From REEB95 sp963785735 (lineage in GTDB: Bacteria; Pseudomonadota; Alphaproteobacteria; ATCC43930; CGMCC-115725), in assembly GCA_963785735.1 (NCBI GenBank), contig CAWAWJ010000001.1, forward strand, positions 806,001 through 870,000: a stretch of DNA of 64,000 nucleotides, read 5' to 3'. A program made the position numbers and the translations under genes. The notes below the pieces were generated by a model, which did no database searches, was not told the DNA's origin, and saw nothing but the letters and a program-made list of their open reading frames with translations. Numbering within the stretch: position 1 is the first letter of the stretch; the number at the start of each line of letters is the position of its first letter. Positions 16,686 to 25,260 of this stretch are shown piece by piece.

Positions 16686-16696
16686 GTGCGATCCCC
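16511..16696. repeat. direct repeat copy A (gcrA 5' region, 186 bp)
   Basis: Copy A of a 186-bp direct repeat shared with 16790-16975, differing only at 16530 (T here, C in the partner). It covers codons 1 to about 58 of gcrA and 11 bases upstream of its ATG. The near-identity at every codon position points to recent duplication or gene conversion. Confidence 0.9.
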
Positions 16697-16724
16697 TGCC
16701 GTATTGTTGTTGTCGCGCGCGCCC

Positions 16725-16964
16725 TTAGCCGAAGTTCTTCTTGGCCTGGCCGGCGGCCCAGGGCTGGGCGCCGCCCGTTGCCGGTTGCCGCACCGGCGGC
16801 CGCTTCAGCGGCGAAGGCCGCGGCGTCAGCGCCAGGCGATGCGCCTTGCCGACCACCGCGTTCTTGCTGATGCCGAGGCGGCGGCCGATTTCCGCCGTCG
16901 AGTGACCCTCGTCCCAAAGCTTGGACAGGTTTTGGATAAGCTCGGGCGTCCAGATGGATTCCAT
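16725..16964 (-). CDS. truncated GcrA paralogue (DNA-binding half only)
   Basis: A 79-residue ORF whose first 58 or so residues are identical to the neighbouring gcrA. It then diverges to QPATGGAQPWAAGQAKKNFG and stops, lacking the cysteine-rich C-terminal module. The underlying 186-bp block differs by one base between the two copies, and includes the start codon and 11 bases upstream. If expressed it would bind GANTC sites without the polymerase-contacting half and could compete with full GcrA. It is the first of the two genes in the direction of transcription. Confidence 0.7.
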   Translation of the reverse strand: MESIWTPELIQNLSKLWDEGHSTAEIGRRLGISKNAVVGKAHRLALTPRPSPLKRPPVRQPATGGAQPWAAGQAKKNFG

Positions 16965-16975
16965 GTGCGATCCCC
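16790..16975. repeat. direct repeat copy B (gcrA 5' region, 186 bp)
   Basis: Partner of the repeat at 16511-16696, 279 bp away in the same orientation. Sequence outside the block (the C-terminal coding part and the promoter region) is not shared. Confidence 0.9.
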
Positions 16976-17139
16976 GCCATATATTGTGGTTGTGTCCTTA
17001 ATCTGACACTAAATACGGTAACACGCAGCCAAACCCGGTCAATCCCTAGGAGTCGGATATCCACAGGAATCGTGTCCATTGGATGTCACCGGTGGATAGA
17101 TTGACCCTCCCGGACCCGGAATAGAGACGGCACCGCCCG

Positions 17140-18306
17140 ATGCTCGCCCTCATCGCCACGCTCGCCATCCAGGCGCTCGCCACCATGACGGTGCTGACGC
17201 CGCCGGTCTTCGTCGGATTGGCCGCGCCCGATATCGGCGTCGGCACCAACGCCATCGGTGTCTTCACCGCCGTGATCTATGCCGCCGCCTGCTTCGCCGC
17301 CGCCGGCGCGGGCGGGCCGGTGCGCCGTTACGGCGCCATCCGCGTGAGCCAGGCCGGGCTGGTCATCGGCGGCCTCGGTCTCGTATGCTTGACGACGGCG
17401 TGGCTGCCGCTGGTCGTGCTGGGGGCGGGTTTCATCGGCATCGGCTACGGCCCGATGACGCCGGCCTCCTCGCACATCCTCATCCGCCAGACGCCGCCGC
17501 AACGCCGCGCCCTCATCTTCTCGATCAAGCAGACCGGCGTGCCGCTCGGCGGCGCGCTCGCCGGGCTGGTGGTGCCGCCGCTGACGCTGGCTTTCGGCTG
17601 GAAGGGCGCGGCCTTGGCGGTGGCGGCGGCGAGTCTCGCCCTGGCCGTGGCCTCCGAACCCTTGCACAAAAGCCTCGATGACGACGCCGATCCGGCGGCG
17701 CCCACAACCGGCGGCGGCGTGTTCGCGGCCTTGAAGCTGGTCTTCGGCATTCCGGCGTTACGGCGCCTGTCGCTCGCCTCGCTCGCCTATTCGGCGATGC
17801 AGCTTTGCGTCAGCGCCTTTATCGTCGCCTTCCTGACCGAGCGGGTCGGCATCGGCCTGGTGACGGCCGGGCTGATCATGGCGGTGGCGCAGGCGGCGGG
17901 GATGGCGGGGCGGGTATTGTGGGGCTGGCTGTCCGACCGTCTGCTGACGCCGAACCGGGCCTTGAGCCTGTTGGGATTGTCGATCGCCGCGACCGGCGCG
18001 GCGCTGGCGATGGTGACGCCTTCCTGGCCGGTCGCCTTGGTGGGGCTGGTCGCGGCCCTATTGGGCTCGGTGGCGCTGGGCTGGAACGGCGTGTTCCTGG
18101 CCGAGGTGGCGCGGCTGGCGCCGCCGGGCGCGGCCGGCAGCGCCACCGGCGGGGCGCTGGCCTTCACCTTCGTCGGCGCGCTTCTGGGTCCGCCGCTCTT
18201 CGGCTTGATGATCGACCTGACCGACAGCTATCGCGTGGCATTTTTTGTGGCGGCGGCTTTCGCCGCGCTGTCGGGCTTGGCAATCATGCGGCGGCCGGCC
18301 GGTTAG
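17140..18306 (+). CDS. MFS transporter
   Basis: A 388-residue major-facilitator protein with about 12 hydrophobic helices. Family features include GGPVRRYGAIRV in the loop 2/3 position (motif A region), GIGYGPMTPASSHIL, and in the second half MAGRVLWGWLSDRLLTPNR, the second motif A. It resembles CynX/NimT-type or YbfB-type small-molecule transporters; the substrate is unknown. It is divergent from the gcrA pair across about 175 bases that include a GAGTC (GANTC) site at 17050-17054. Confidence 0.85.
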   Translation: MLALIATLAIQALATMTVLTPPVFVGLAAPDIGVGTNAIGVFTAVIYAAACFAAAGAGGPVRRYGAIRVSQAGLVIGGLGLVCLTTAWLPLVVLGAGFIGIGYGPMTPASSHILIRQTPPQRRALIFSIKQTGVPLGGALAGLVVPPLTLAFGWKGAALAVAAASLALAVASEPLHKSLDDDADPAAPTTGGGVFAALKLVFGIPALRRLSLASLAYSAMQLCVSAFIVAFLTERVGIGLVTAGLIMAVAQAAGMAGRVLWGWLSDRLLTPNRALSLLGLSIAATGAALAMVTPSWPVALVGLVAALLGSVALGWNGVFLAEVARLAPPGAAGSATGGALAFTFVGALLGPPLFGLMIDLTDSYRVAFFVAAAFAALSGLAIMRRPAG

Positions 18307-18357
18307 GCGAGAAGCTCGGTCGCCACGGAGCGGCAAAACAAAAGATCAGCGAGGACT

Positions 18358-18942
18358 TTAAGCCAGCAACTCGATGGCGGCCGCTTCGCGGCCCCGTCTC
18401 GCTTGCGAGACCGTCATCCGCACCGGCTGGCCGGGCTCGAGCATCTCGATGCCGCAGCGCCGGAGCGCCGTGATGTGGACGAAAATATCCTTGCCGCCGT
18501 CATTGGGCAGGATGAATCCGAATCCCCGCGCCGGGTCGTACCATTTGACCACGCCGTCGATGCTTTCGGCCGGGCCTGGCTGCATGTCGTTGCCGCCGCC
18601 ATAGCCGCCACCGCCGCCATAACCGTCGCCGCCGTCGCGCCCGCGATAGCCGCCACGGTCGCCTATGCGATCCCGGGGCGCGCGCGGCGTCGCGGTCGAG
18701 GTATCGAGGTCGAGCACCTGAACCGCGGCGCGGCCTTTCGGCCCCTGCACCCATTCGAAGGTGACGCTGGCGCCGTCGGGCGCCTCGCCGAAGCCCGAAC
18801 GTTCGAGCACGGCCAAAGGCAGGAAAACGTCGCCGGCGCCGTCATCCGGCACGATGAAGCCGAAACCCTTGCTGCGGTTGAACCACTTAATTTTGCCGGA
18901 CAGCCGAGCGGCCTCGCCCTGTTGCGGTGCAAATGCATTCAT
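18358..18942 (-). CDS. double cold-shock-domain protein
   Basis: A 194-residue protein with two cold-shock domains joined by a Gly/Arg/Asp-rich linker of about 45 residues. Both domains carry the RNP1-type motif: KGFGFIVPDD in the first, RGFGFILPND in the second. DVFLPLAVLE and DIFVHITALR are the RNP2 equivalents. Double-CSD proteins with this linker are common in alphaproteobacteria and bind single-stranded RNA or DNA. It stands alone. A GC-rich hairpin without a T-run lies at about 19017-19055, between it and ubiG. Confidence 0.9.
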   Translation of the reverse strand: MNAFAPQQGEAARLSGKIKWFNRSKGFGFIVPDDGAGDVFLPLAVLERSGFGEAPDGASVTFEWVQGPKGRAAVQVLDLDTSTATPRAPRDRIGDRGGYRGRDGGDGYGGGGGYGGGNDMQPGPAESIDGVVKWYDPARGFGFILPNDGGKDIFVHITALRRCGIEMLEPGQPVRMTVSQARRGREAAAIELLA

Positions 18943-19061
18943 GATGTCACCATCGAAAGACCCCCTGCATCCTCCCGCCGGGCCTCATAACGGCCCTCCC
19001 CAGGGAAGGAGAATGCTCGCCGCCCGGGGGTTTTCCCCCTGCCGGGCCGCGTTTAATAAGG

Positions 19062-19832
19062 TTATTTCCCCCTGGGTTTGCTGGCAAACAGTAAATAATT
19101 GACCGCCAATCCGCCGCCCAGCCGCCAGGAACCGTTCCTTGCGTCGAAGGACAGGCCCTCGGCCCCGCCTATATCCAGGCCGTTTTCCCGCAATCCCGCC
19201 GCCAGCTCCGAGGGCCGCACGAACTTGCTCCAATGATGCGTGCCGCGCGGGACCCAGCGCAGGACGTATTCGGCGCCGATTATGGCGAAGAGGAAGGCCT
19301 GGGGCGTCCGGTTGATGGTCGAGGCGACGAGCGCGCCGCCCGGCCGCACCAGCGCCGCGGCGGTTTTGAGAAACAGCCCGATATCGGCGACATGCTCGAC
19401 CACTTCGAGCGCCAGCACGGCGTCGAATTTGAGCCGCCGCCTCGCCAGATCCTCGGATGCTTCCGCGCGGTAATCGATCTCGAGCCCCGCTTCCTTGGCG
19501 TGGCCGCGCGCCACCGATATCGCGGTGCGGTCGGCGTCGATGCCGGTGACGGCGAAGCCGAGCCTGGCGAGCGGCTCGGCGACGATGCCGCCGCCGCAGC
19601 CGATATCGAGCAGCGATAACCCGGCGAAGGGCCGCGGCTTCTTGATGTCGCGCCCAAATCGCGCCGCGAGATTGTCGCGGATGAATTGAAGCCGAGCCGG
19701 GTTGAGGCGGTGGAGCGGGCGGAATTCGCCTTCGGGGTCCCACCAGTTCGACGCCACCTTGCCGAAGCTCGCGATTTCGGCGGGGTCGATGGTGCTGGGC
19801 TTGGCGGCGGCGCGCGAAGGCGCCGTTTTCAT
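19062..19832 (-). CDS. ubiG: ubiquinone O-methyltransferase UbiG
   Basis: SAM-dependent methyltransferase for both O-methylations of ubiquinone synthesis. Family signatures are EIASFGKVASNWWDPEGEF at the N-terminus, the SAM-binding LLDIGCGGG, VVEHVADIGLFL and STINRTPQAFLFAI. It is 256 residues long. The ATG at 19832 overlaps the preceding gene's stop as ATGA, which fixes the start. The divergent neighbour lysC matches the usual alphaproteobacterial order. Confidence 0.95.
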   Translation of the reverse strand: MKTAPSRAAAKPSTIDPAEIASFGKVASNWWDPEGEFRPLHRLNPARLQFIRDNLAARFGRDIKKPRPFAGLSLLDIGCGGGIVAEPLARLGFAVTGIDADRTAISVARGHAKEAGLEIDYRAEASEDLARRRLKFDAVLALEVVEHVADIGLFLKTAAALVRPGGALVASTINRTPQAFLFAIIGAEYVLRWVPRGTHHWSKFVRPSELAAGLRENGLDIGGAEGLSFDARNGSWRLGGGLAVNYLLFASKPRGK

Positions 19833-20287
19833 CCGCCGCATTTCTGCAGCCACTTGGTCGCCTCGCCTTTCGTCTTTTCCACGCCGCCGCTCACCGAAAC
19901 CCTTCCGTCCCCGGTCTTGACCTCGAAGAAGCGGAAACGGTTTCCGTCCTTGAGCACCACGTTGTTCATGACGATTGTCGATGACTGGCCGCCGAAATTT
20001 TCCGTGACGGTGAGGGTGAGGGCGATCTGCCCGCCCGACAGCGCGCGGACGTTGCTGATGAATCCTGCGCCCACCGGGCCTTGCGCGCCGCTTTCGATGT
20101 ATTGCGGGGGCTGGTCGCCGGGCGCGGCGAAGGTCACATGGGGGTTGTCGTCGCCGAGCGGCTTCTGGCAATCGATCGCCCATTCGCCGGCCAAGCCAAG
20201 CTGGGTCAAGGCCGCGCTATCGGGGTTGGCGGCGGCCAAACCGACCGCCAAGACCGCCACCGGGACCGCCAAACCTGCTCCGCTCAT
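19829..20287 (-). CDS. exported hypothetical protein
   Basis: A 152-residue protein with a short hydrophobic leader (LAVPVAVLAVGLAAANP) that looks like a signal peptide. The mature part is beta-rich, with one Cys near the start (EWAIDCQKP) and one near the C-terminus (WLQKCGG) that could form a disulfide. I recognise no family. It is translationally coupled to ubiG through ATGA, so it may be periplasmic and expressed with ubiquinone synthesis, but no functional link is visible. Confidence 0.75.
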   Translation of the reverse strand: MSGAGLAVPVAVLAVGLAAANPDSAALTQLGLAGEWAIDCQKPLGDDNPHVTFAAPGDQPPQYIESGAQGPVGAGFISNVRALSGGQIALTLTVTENFGGQSSTIVMNNVVLKDGNRFRFFEVKTGDGRVSVSGGVEKTKGEATKWLQKCGG

Positions 20288-20366
20288 GCCTTCCCCACTT
20301 TGGCTCCGCTCCGGGCCGCCGTTCTTGCCTCGCCATCAGGGGGGAGAGTATGTATACGCGCCCTTT

Positions 20367-20387
20367 CCCCGGCAACTAGAGCCGGGG
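20367..20387. other. hairpin upstream of lysC
   Basis: CCCCGGC-AACTAGA-GCCGGGG is a perfect seven-base stem with a seven-base loop, 57 bases upstream of the lysC ATG. No T-run follows and it is far too small for a lysine riboswitch. It may be a leader structure or part of the divergent promoter region. Confidence 0.35.
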
Positions 20388-20443
20388 ATGGCCGGCCCAC
20401 CCTCGTCTTAATCATTGGATATTAGGCGGCGCAGGTTCGATAG

Positions 20444-21727
20444 ATGGCGCGCATTGTACAGAAATTCGGCGGCACTTCGGTCGCCGGCATCGACCGGATC
20501 CGCAGCGTGGCGTTGCGCGTCAAGCGCGAGGTCGATCGCGGCAACCAGGTGGCGGTGGTGGTTTCGGCCATGGCCGGGACCACCAATCAGCTGGTCGGCT
20601 GGTCGGCCGAGGCGGCGGTGGCGAAGCCGTCTTCCGACGAGTCCGACTCCGCCCATCAGCTTCCGGGCGCCGGATTGGGACTCGAGGACGGCCGCGAATA
20701 TGACGTGGTGGTGGCCGCGGGCGAGCAGGTGACCGCCGGCCTTCTGGCGCTCGCCCTGCAGGCGCTCGGCCTCAAGGCGCGCTCCTGGCTCGGCTGGCAG
20801 GTGCCGGTCAAAACCGACGCGGTTCACGGCAAGGCGCGGATTCTCGACATTCCGGTCCGGGATATCGCCGAAGGCATGAGCCGGGGCGAGGTCGCGGTGC
20901 TGGCCGGATTCCAAGGCATCGGCCCCGACGGCCGCATCACCACGCTGGGACGGGGCGGCTCCGACACGTCTGCCGTGGCCTTGGCCGCGGCGCTCGAGGC
21001 CGAGCGCTGCGACATCTTCACCGACGTCGATGGGGTCTACACCACCGATCCGCGCATCGTTGCGAAGGCGAGGAAGCTCGATAAGAATAACCTACGAGGA
21101 GATGCTCGAATTGCGCCAGCCAGGGCGCCAAGGTGCTGCAAACGCGCTCGGTCGAATTGGCGATGAACCGCCGCGTACGCGTGCAGGTTCTGTCGAGCTA
21201 CGAGGACGTTCCGGGTACACTGGTGGTTGACGAGGACGAGATCGTGGAAAAACAAGTAGTGAGCGGCATCGCCTATAGCCGCGACGACGCCAAGGTGACG
21301 CTGGTCGCGGTGCCCGACCGGCCGGGCGTGGCCGCGTCCATCTTCGGCCCCTTGGCCGACGTCTGCGGTCAATGTCGACATGATCGTGCAGAACATTTCC
21401 GAGGACGGAAAGACCACCGACCTGACCTTCACCGTCGCCAAATCCGACCTGGCGCGCACGGTGAAGGCGCTCGAGGCGCAGAAGAAGACGCTCGGCTACG
21501 CCGCGCTCAAGCCCGATCCGAACGTCGTCAAGATCTCGGTCATCGGCGTCGGCATGCGCAGCCATGCCGGCGTGGCGCAGAAGATGTTCTCGACGCTGGC
21601 GCGAAAAGGCATCAACATCCAGGTGATCTCGACCTCCGAGATCAAGGTGAGCGTGCTGGTCGCCGAGGAATACACCGAGCTGGCGGTGCGCGCGCTGCAT
21701 ACCGCCTATGGGCTCGATGCCGGATGA
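20444..21727 (+). pseudogene. lysC: aspartate kinase, reading frame broken by three single-base insertions
   Basis: Phosphorylates aspartate, the entry step to lysine, threonine, methionine and diaminopimelate. The kinase domain is clear (IVQKFGGTSVAGIDRIRSVA, REYDVVVAAGEQVTAG, TTLGRGGSDTSAVALAA, DVDGVYTTDPRI), as are the two ACT domains (DRPGVAASIFGPLADV, VNVDMIVQNISED, VSVIGVGMRSHAG). The frame is lost and regained at about 21086 (extra A), 21114 (extra C) and 21364 (extra T). Removing these three bases restores a continuous family-like protein to the TGA at 21725. Since the enzyme is normally essential, sequencing or assembly errors are at least as likely as decay. About 18 extra residues between the SAEAAV and EDGREYD segments also look unusual. 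Confidence 0.85.
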
Positions 21728-22834
21728 AAGCAAAATCCGCATGAGCGCGGGAACCACCGGCCCGGGGCGGCGCTGGCTCGACCGGCTATGGGCGCGCGGG
21801 CGCGATTTCCTCGGCACCGAGCTCGCCATCATGGGCGGGGCCATGACCTGGGTGTCGGAGCGCCATCTGGTCGCCGCCATCTCCAACGGCGGCGGCTTCG
21901 GCGTCATCGCCTGTGGCTCGATGACGGCGAAGCTGTTGGACGCCGAGATCGCAGCCACGAAGGGGCTCACCAAGAAGCCCTTCGGCGTCAATCTGATCAC
22001 GCTCCACCCCGATCTGATCGAGCTGGTCGACGTCTGCACCAAGCACCGGGTCGGCCATGTGGTGCTGGCGGGCGCGTTGCCGCCGCCGGAGGCGGCCGCG
22101 CGTATCAAGCAATCGGGGGCGAAGCTCATCTGCTTCGCCCCGGCGCTGGCGATCGCCAAGAAACTGATCCGCATGGGCGCCGACGCCATCGTCATCGAGG
22201 GCATGGAGGCGGGCGGGCATATCGGCCCGGTTTCGACCGGCGTCTTGGCGCAGGAGATTCTGCCCAATGTCACGGAAGTGCCGGTCTTCGTAGCCGGCGG
22301 CATCGGCCACGGCACGCCATCGCCTCTTATCTGGAAATGGGCGCGTCGGGGGTGCAGCTCGGCACGCGCTTCGTCTGCGCGCACGAATCGATCGCGCACC
22401 CCAAATTCAAGCAGGCCTTCATCCGCGCTTCCTCGCGCGACGCGGTGCCCTCGGTGCAGCTCGATACGCGCCTGCCGGTGATCCCGGTGCGCGCGCTCGC
22501 CAATGCCGGGACCCATCAATTCGCGGATTTGCAGCGCGCCGTCATCGACCGCGTTAACCGGAACGAGCTTTCCCAGAAGGACGCGCAGCTCGAAATCGAG
22601 CATTTCTGGGCGGGCGCGTTGCGCCGCGCGGTGATCGAGGGCGACGTCGAGACCGGCTCGGTCATGGCCGGGCAAAGCGTCGGGCTGGTTAAGCGCGAGC
22701 AATCGACGAAGGACATTCTCGACGAGCTGGTGGCGCAGGCCTGCGAGGCGCTCGAATCGCGCGCTTCGGCCTCGCTCGACCGCGCGCCCGAGGGCAAGCT
22801 CGGCGCCGGGCTCAGGACCCGGGCGGGGGCGTGA
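21717..22834 (+). pseudogene. nitronate monooxygenase (2-nitropropane dioxygenase) family protein, one frameshift
   Basis: An FMN-dependent TIM-barrel protein of the nitronate monooxygenase/FabK group. Family segments are ELAIMGGAMTWVSERHLVAA, GGGFGVIACGSM, GMEAGGHIGPVS and, after the frame change, YLEMGASGVQLGTRFVCAHE. One base appears to be missing at about 22314, within GGIGHG/AIASYLE, so the gene reads in two frames. With the base restored the product is about 373 residues. The start could be 21717 or 21741. It overlaps the lysC stop and its own stop overlaps the ptsP start. Its natural substrate is unknown. Confidence 0.8.
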
Positions 22835-25131
22835 TGGAACCCGGCGCGGCGGCCACGGGCTCCCGCCGCGTGCTACGCCGACTCCGCGACGTGATGGCGG
22901 GCTCGGGCACGGCGCAGGAGCGGCTCAACACCATCGTCAAGATCATCGCCGCCGACATGGTGGCCGAGGTCTGCTCCTGTTACGTCATGCGCGCGGGCGA
23001 GGTACTGGAGCTCTTCGCCACCGAAGGCCTGCGGCCTGAAGCCGTGCATCGCACCCGGCTCAGGGTGGGCGAGGGCTTGGTCGGCGTGATTGCCGCGACA
23101 GCCCGGCCGCTCGCGCTCGCCGACGCGCAATCCCATCCCGATTTCGCCTACCGGCCAGAAACCGGCGAGGAAATCTACCATTCGCTGATGGGCGTGCCGA
23201 TTTTGCGCGGCGGCCATGTGCTGGGCGTGCTCGTCGTCCAAAACCGCACGCTCCGGAATTATACCGAGGACGAGATCGAGGTGTTGCAGACCATCGCCAT
23301 GGTGCTGGCGGAACTCGCCGCCTCGGGCGATCTGGTAAATCCGCTCGAGCGCCAGCACGGCGAGGGCAACGTGACATTGCCGGTGCGGCTCGACGGCATC
23401 AAGCTCAACCCCGGCCTGGATATGGGCCAGGCGGTGCTGCATCAGCCGCGCATCGTCATCAGCCGGGTGGTGGCGGAGGACAGCGCCGCCGAGTTGGAGC
23501 GCCTCAGTGCCGCGGTGGCGGCGATGCAGAACGCGATCGACGAATTGCTTGAGAAAAGCGGCATGCCCTCGGGCGGCGAGCACCAGGACGTGCTCGAGAC
23601 CTACCGCATGTTCGCCGCCGACCGCGGCTGGCTCGCGCGCATCACCGACGCGGTCAAGGGCGGCCTCACCGCCGAGGCGGCGGTGCAGAAGGTGCAGAAC
23701 GATTCGCGGGTGCGGCTCTCCCAGGCGACCGATCCCTATTTGCGCGAGCGGCTGTCTGATCTCGACGATCTCGGCAACCGGCTGCAATGGCATCTGAGCG
23801 GCGAGGCGGCGGGCGCGGCCATGACCGAACTGCCGGAGTACTACGTGCTGATAGCCCGCAACATGGGGCCGGCCGAGCTCCTGGATTACGAGCGCAAGGG
23901 CCTCAGGGGCCTGGTGCTGGAGGAGGGGTCGCCAGGCGCCCATGTCGTGGTGGTGGCGCGCGCGCTCGACATTCCCGTGGTCGGCCGGGTCAAGGACGTG
24001 CTCGCCAAGGTCGAAGCCGGCGACCTAGTGGTGATCGACGGCGACGAGGCGGTGGTGCTGTTGCGGCCGGGCGAGGATCTGCAACAGGCGGCGATGGCGC
24101 GCATCCGCATCCGCCAAGGCCAGCGCCAGCGTTACGCCGCGCTCAAGGATCTACCGGCCGAGACCAAGGACGGCGCGCGCATCGAATTGAACCTCAATGC
24201 CGGCCTGCTGATCGACCTGCCTTATCTCGACGAGACCAACGCCGCCGGAATCGGCTTATTCCGTACGGAATTACTCTTCATGCTGCGCGAGGAATTTCCC
24301 ACCGTGGCGCAGCAGGCGGTGCTCTACCGCCGAGTCATCGAACTGGCGGGCGACCGCCCGGTCACTTTCCGCAGCCTCGATGTCGGCGGCGACAAGCTGC
24401 TGCCCTATATGGAGGACGTGGCGGAGGAGAATCCGGCCATGGGCTGGCGTGCCATCCGCCTGGCGCTCGACCGGCCGGCGCTGCTGCGCCAGCAGCTGCG
24501 CGCCTTCATCCGCGCCACGGCGGGGAAGCGCCTCCGCGTCATGTTTCCGATGGTGGCGGAGCTCCGCGAATTCATGGCCGCGCGCGAGCTCCTCGAATTG
24601 GAACTCGACCGGGTGAAGAAACGCGACGGGCAATTGCCGGTCTCGGTCGAGGCGGGCGCCATGCTCGAAGTGCCGGCGCTGCTCTGGCAATTGCCCGAGC
24701 TTATGGCGCGGGTCGATTTCATCTCGGTCGGCACCAACGATCTGATGCAGTTCCTGTTCGCCGCCGACCGCGGCAATGCCCGCCTCGCCGACCGCTACGA
24801 CCCGCTCTCGCCGCCCCATCTGCGCGTGCTGGCGCAGATATCCCAGGCCTGCGCCGGCGCGGGCAAGCCCTTCGCGCTGTGCGGCGAAATGGCCGGCGAC
24901 ACGCTCGGCGCCATGGCGCTGATCGGACTGGGCTACCGCAATCTCTCCATGGCGCCCACCTCGCTCGGGCCGGTCAAGGCGATGATCCGCAGCCTCGATC
25001 TCGCCAGCCTCAAGGAGTTCCTGGCCGCCCAAGCCGGCGCGGGCCAGGAAGGCATGGGTTTGCGCGCCGGATCGGGGTCGTTGCGCGACCGGCTGCGCGA
25101 TTTCGCGCGCGACCACGGCGTCGTGGTCTAA
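22831..25131 (+). CDS. ptsP: phosphoenolpyruvate-protein phosphotransferase PtsP (EI-Ntr)
   Basis: The first enzyme of the nitrogen-type PTS, passing phosphate from PEP to NPr and then EIIA-Ntr. The 766 residues carry an N-terminal GAF domain (about 25-165, typical of PtsP). A PEP-utiliser domain follows with the phosphorylatable His in GAHVVVVARALDIPVVG near residue 371. The C-terminal barrel includes FRTELLFM, FISVGTNDLMQFLFAADR and the active-site cysteine in LCGEMAGD near residue 684. Its ATG overlaps the previous stop. The lysC-ptsP neighbourhood is a conserved alphaproteobacterial arrangement. Confidence 0.95.
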   Translation: MMEPGAAATGSRRVLRRLRDVMAGSGTAQERLNTIVKIIAADMVAEVCSCYVMRAGEVLELFATEGLRPEAVHRTRLRVGEGLVGVIAATARPLALADAQSHPDFAYRPETGEEIYHSLMGVPILRGGHVLGVLVVQNRTLRNYTEDEIEVLQTIAMVLAELAASGDLVNPLERQHGEGNVTLPVRLDGIKLNPGLDMGQAVLHQPRIVISRVVAEDSAAELERLSAAVAAMQNAIDELLEKSGMPSGGEHQDVLETYRMFAADRGWLARITDAVKGGLTAEAAVQKVQNDSRVRLSQATDPYLRERLSDLDDLGNRLQWHLSGEAAGAAMTELPEYYVLIARNMGPAELLDYERKGLRGLVLEEGSPGAHVVVVARALDIPVVGRVKDVLAKVEAGDLVVIDGDEAVVLLRPGEDLQQAAMARIRIRQGQRQRYAALKDLPAETKDGARIELNLNAGLLIDLPYLDETNAAGIGLFRTELLFMLREEFPTVAQQAVLYRRVIELAGDRPVTFRSLDVGGDKLLPYMEDVAEENPAMGWRAIRLALDRPALLRQQLRAFIRATAGKRLRVMFPMVAELREFMAARELLELELDRVKKRDGQLPVSVEAGAMLEVPALLWQLPELMARVDFISVGTNDLMQFLFAADRGNARLADRYDPLSPPHLRVLAQISQACAGAGKPFALCGEMAGDTLGAMALIGLGYRNLSMAPTSLGPVKAMIRSLDLASLKEFLAAQAGAGQEGMGLRAGSGSLRDRLRDFARDHGVVV

Positions 25132-25260
25132 AACGGGCCCTATCGGCGGTTGCGACTCGGCCCGGCGATTGATACCTTGGGCGGCACCGGATGAAGGCAT
25201 AGAGCGCCGGCGTTCCCCGTCGGGGGCGATCGACCGCGCGCGATCCGGTCCGAGAGGCTG

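Noticed and set aside
19017..19055. Intrinsic terminator after ubiG
   Set aside because: The GC-rich hairpin lacks a T-run in the direction of transcription, so I list it only as a hairpin in the cold-shock gene entry.
20288..20443. Lysine riboswitch upstream of lysC
   Set aside because: The interval is too short and contains only one small hairpin, not the multi-helix lysine aptamer.
21080..21370. Programmed frameshifting in lysC
   Set aside because: Three separate +1 events without slippery heptamers or shared context do not look programmed.
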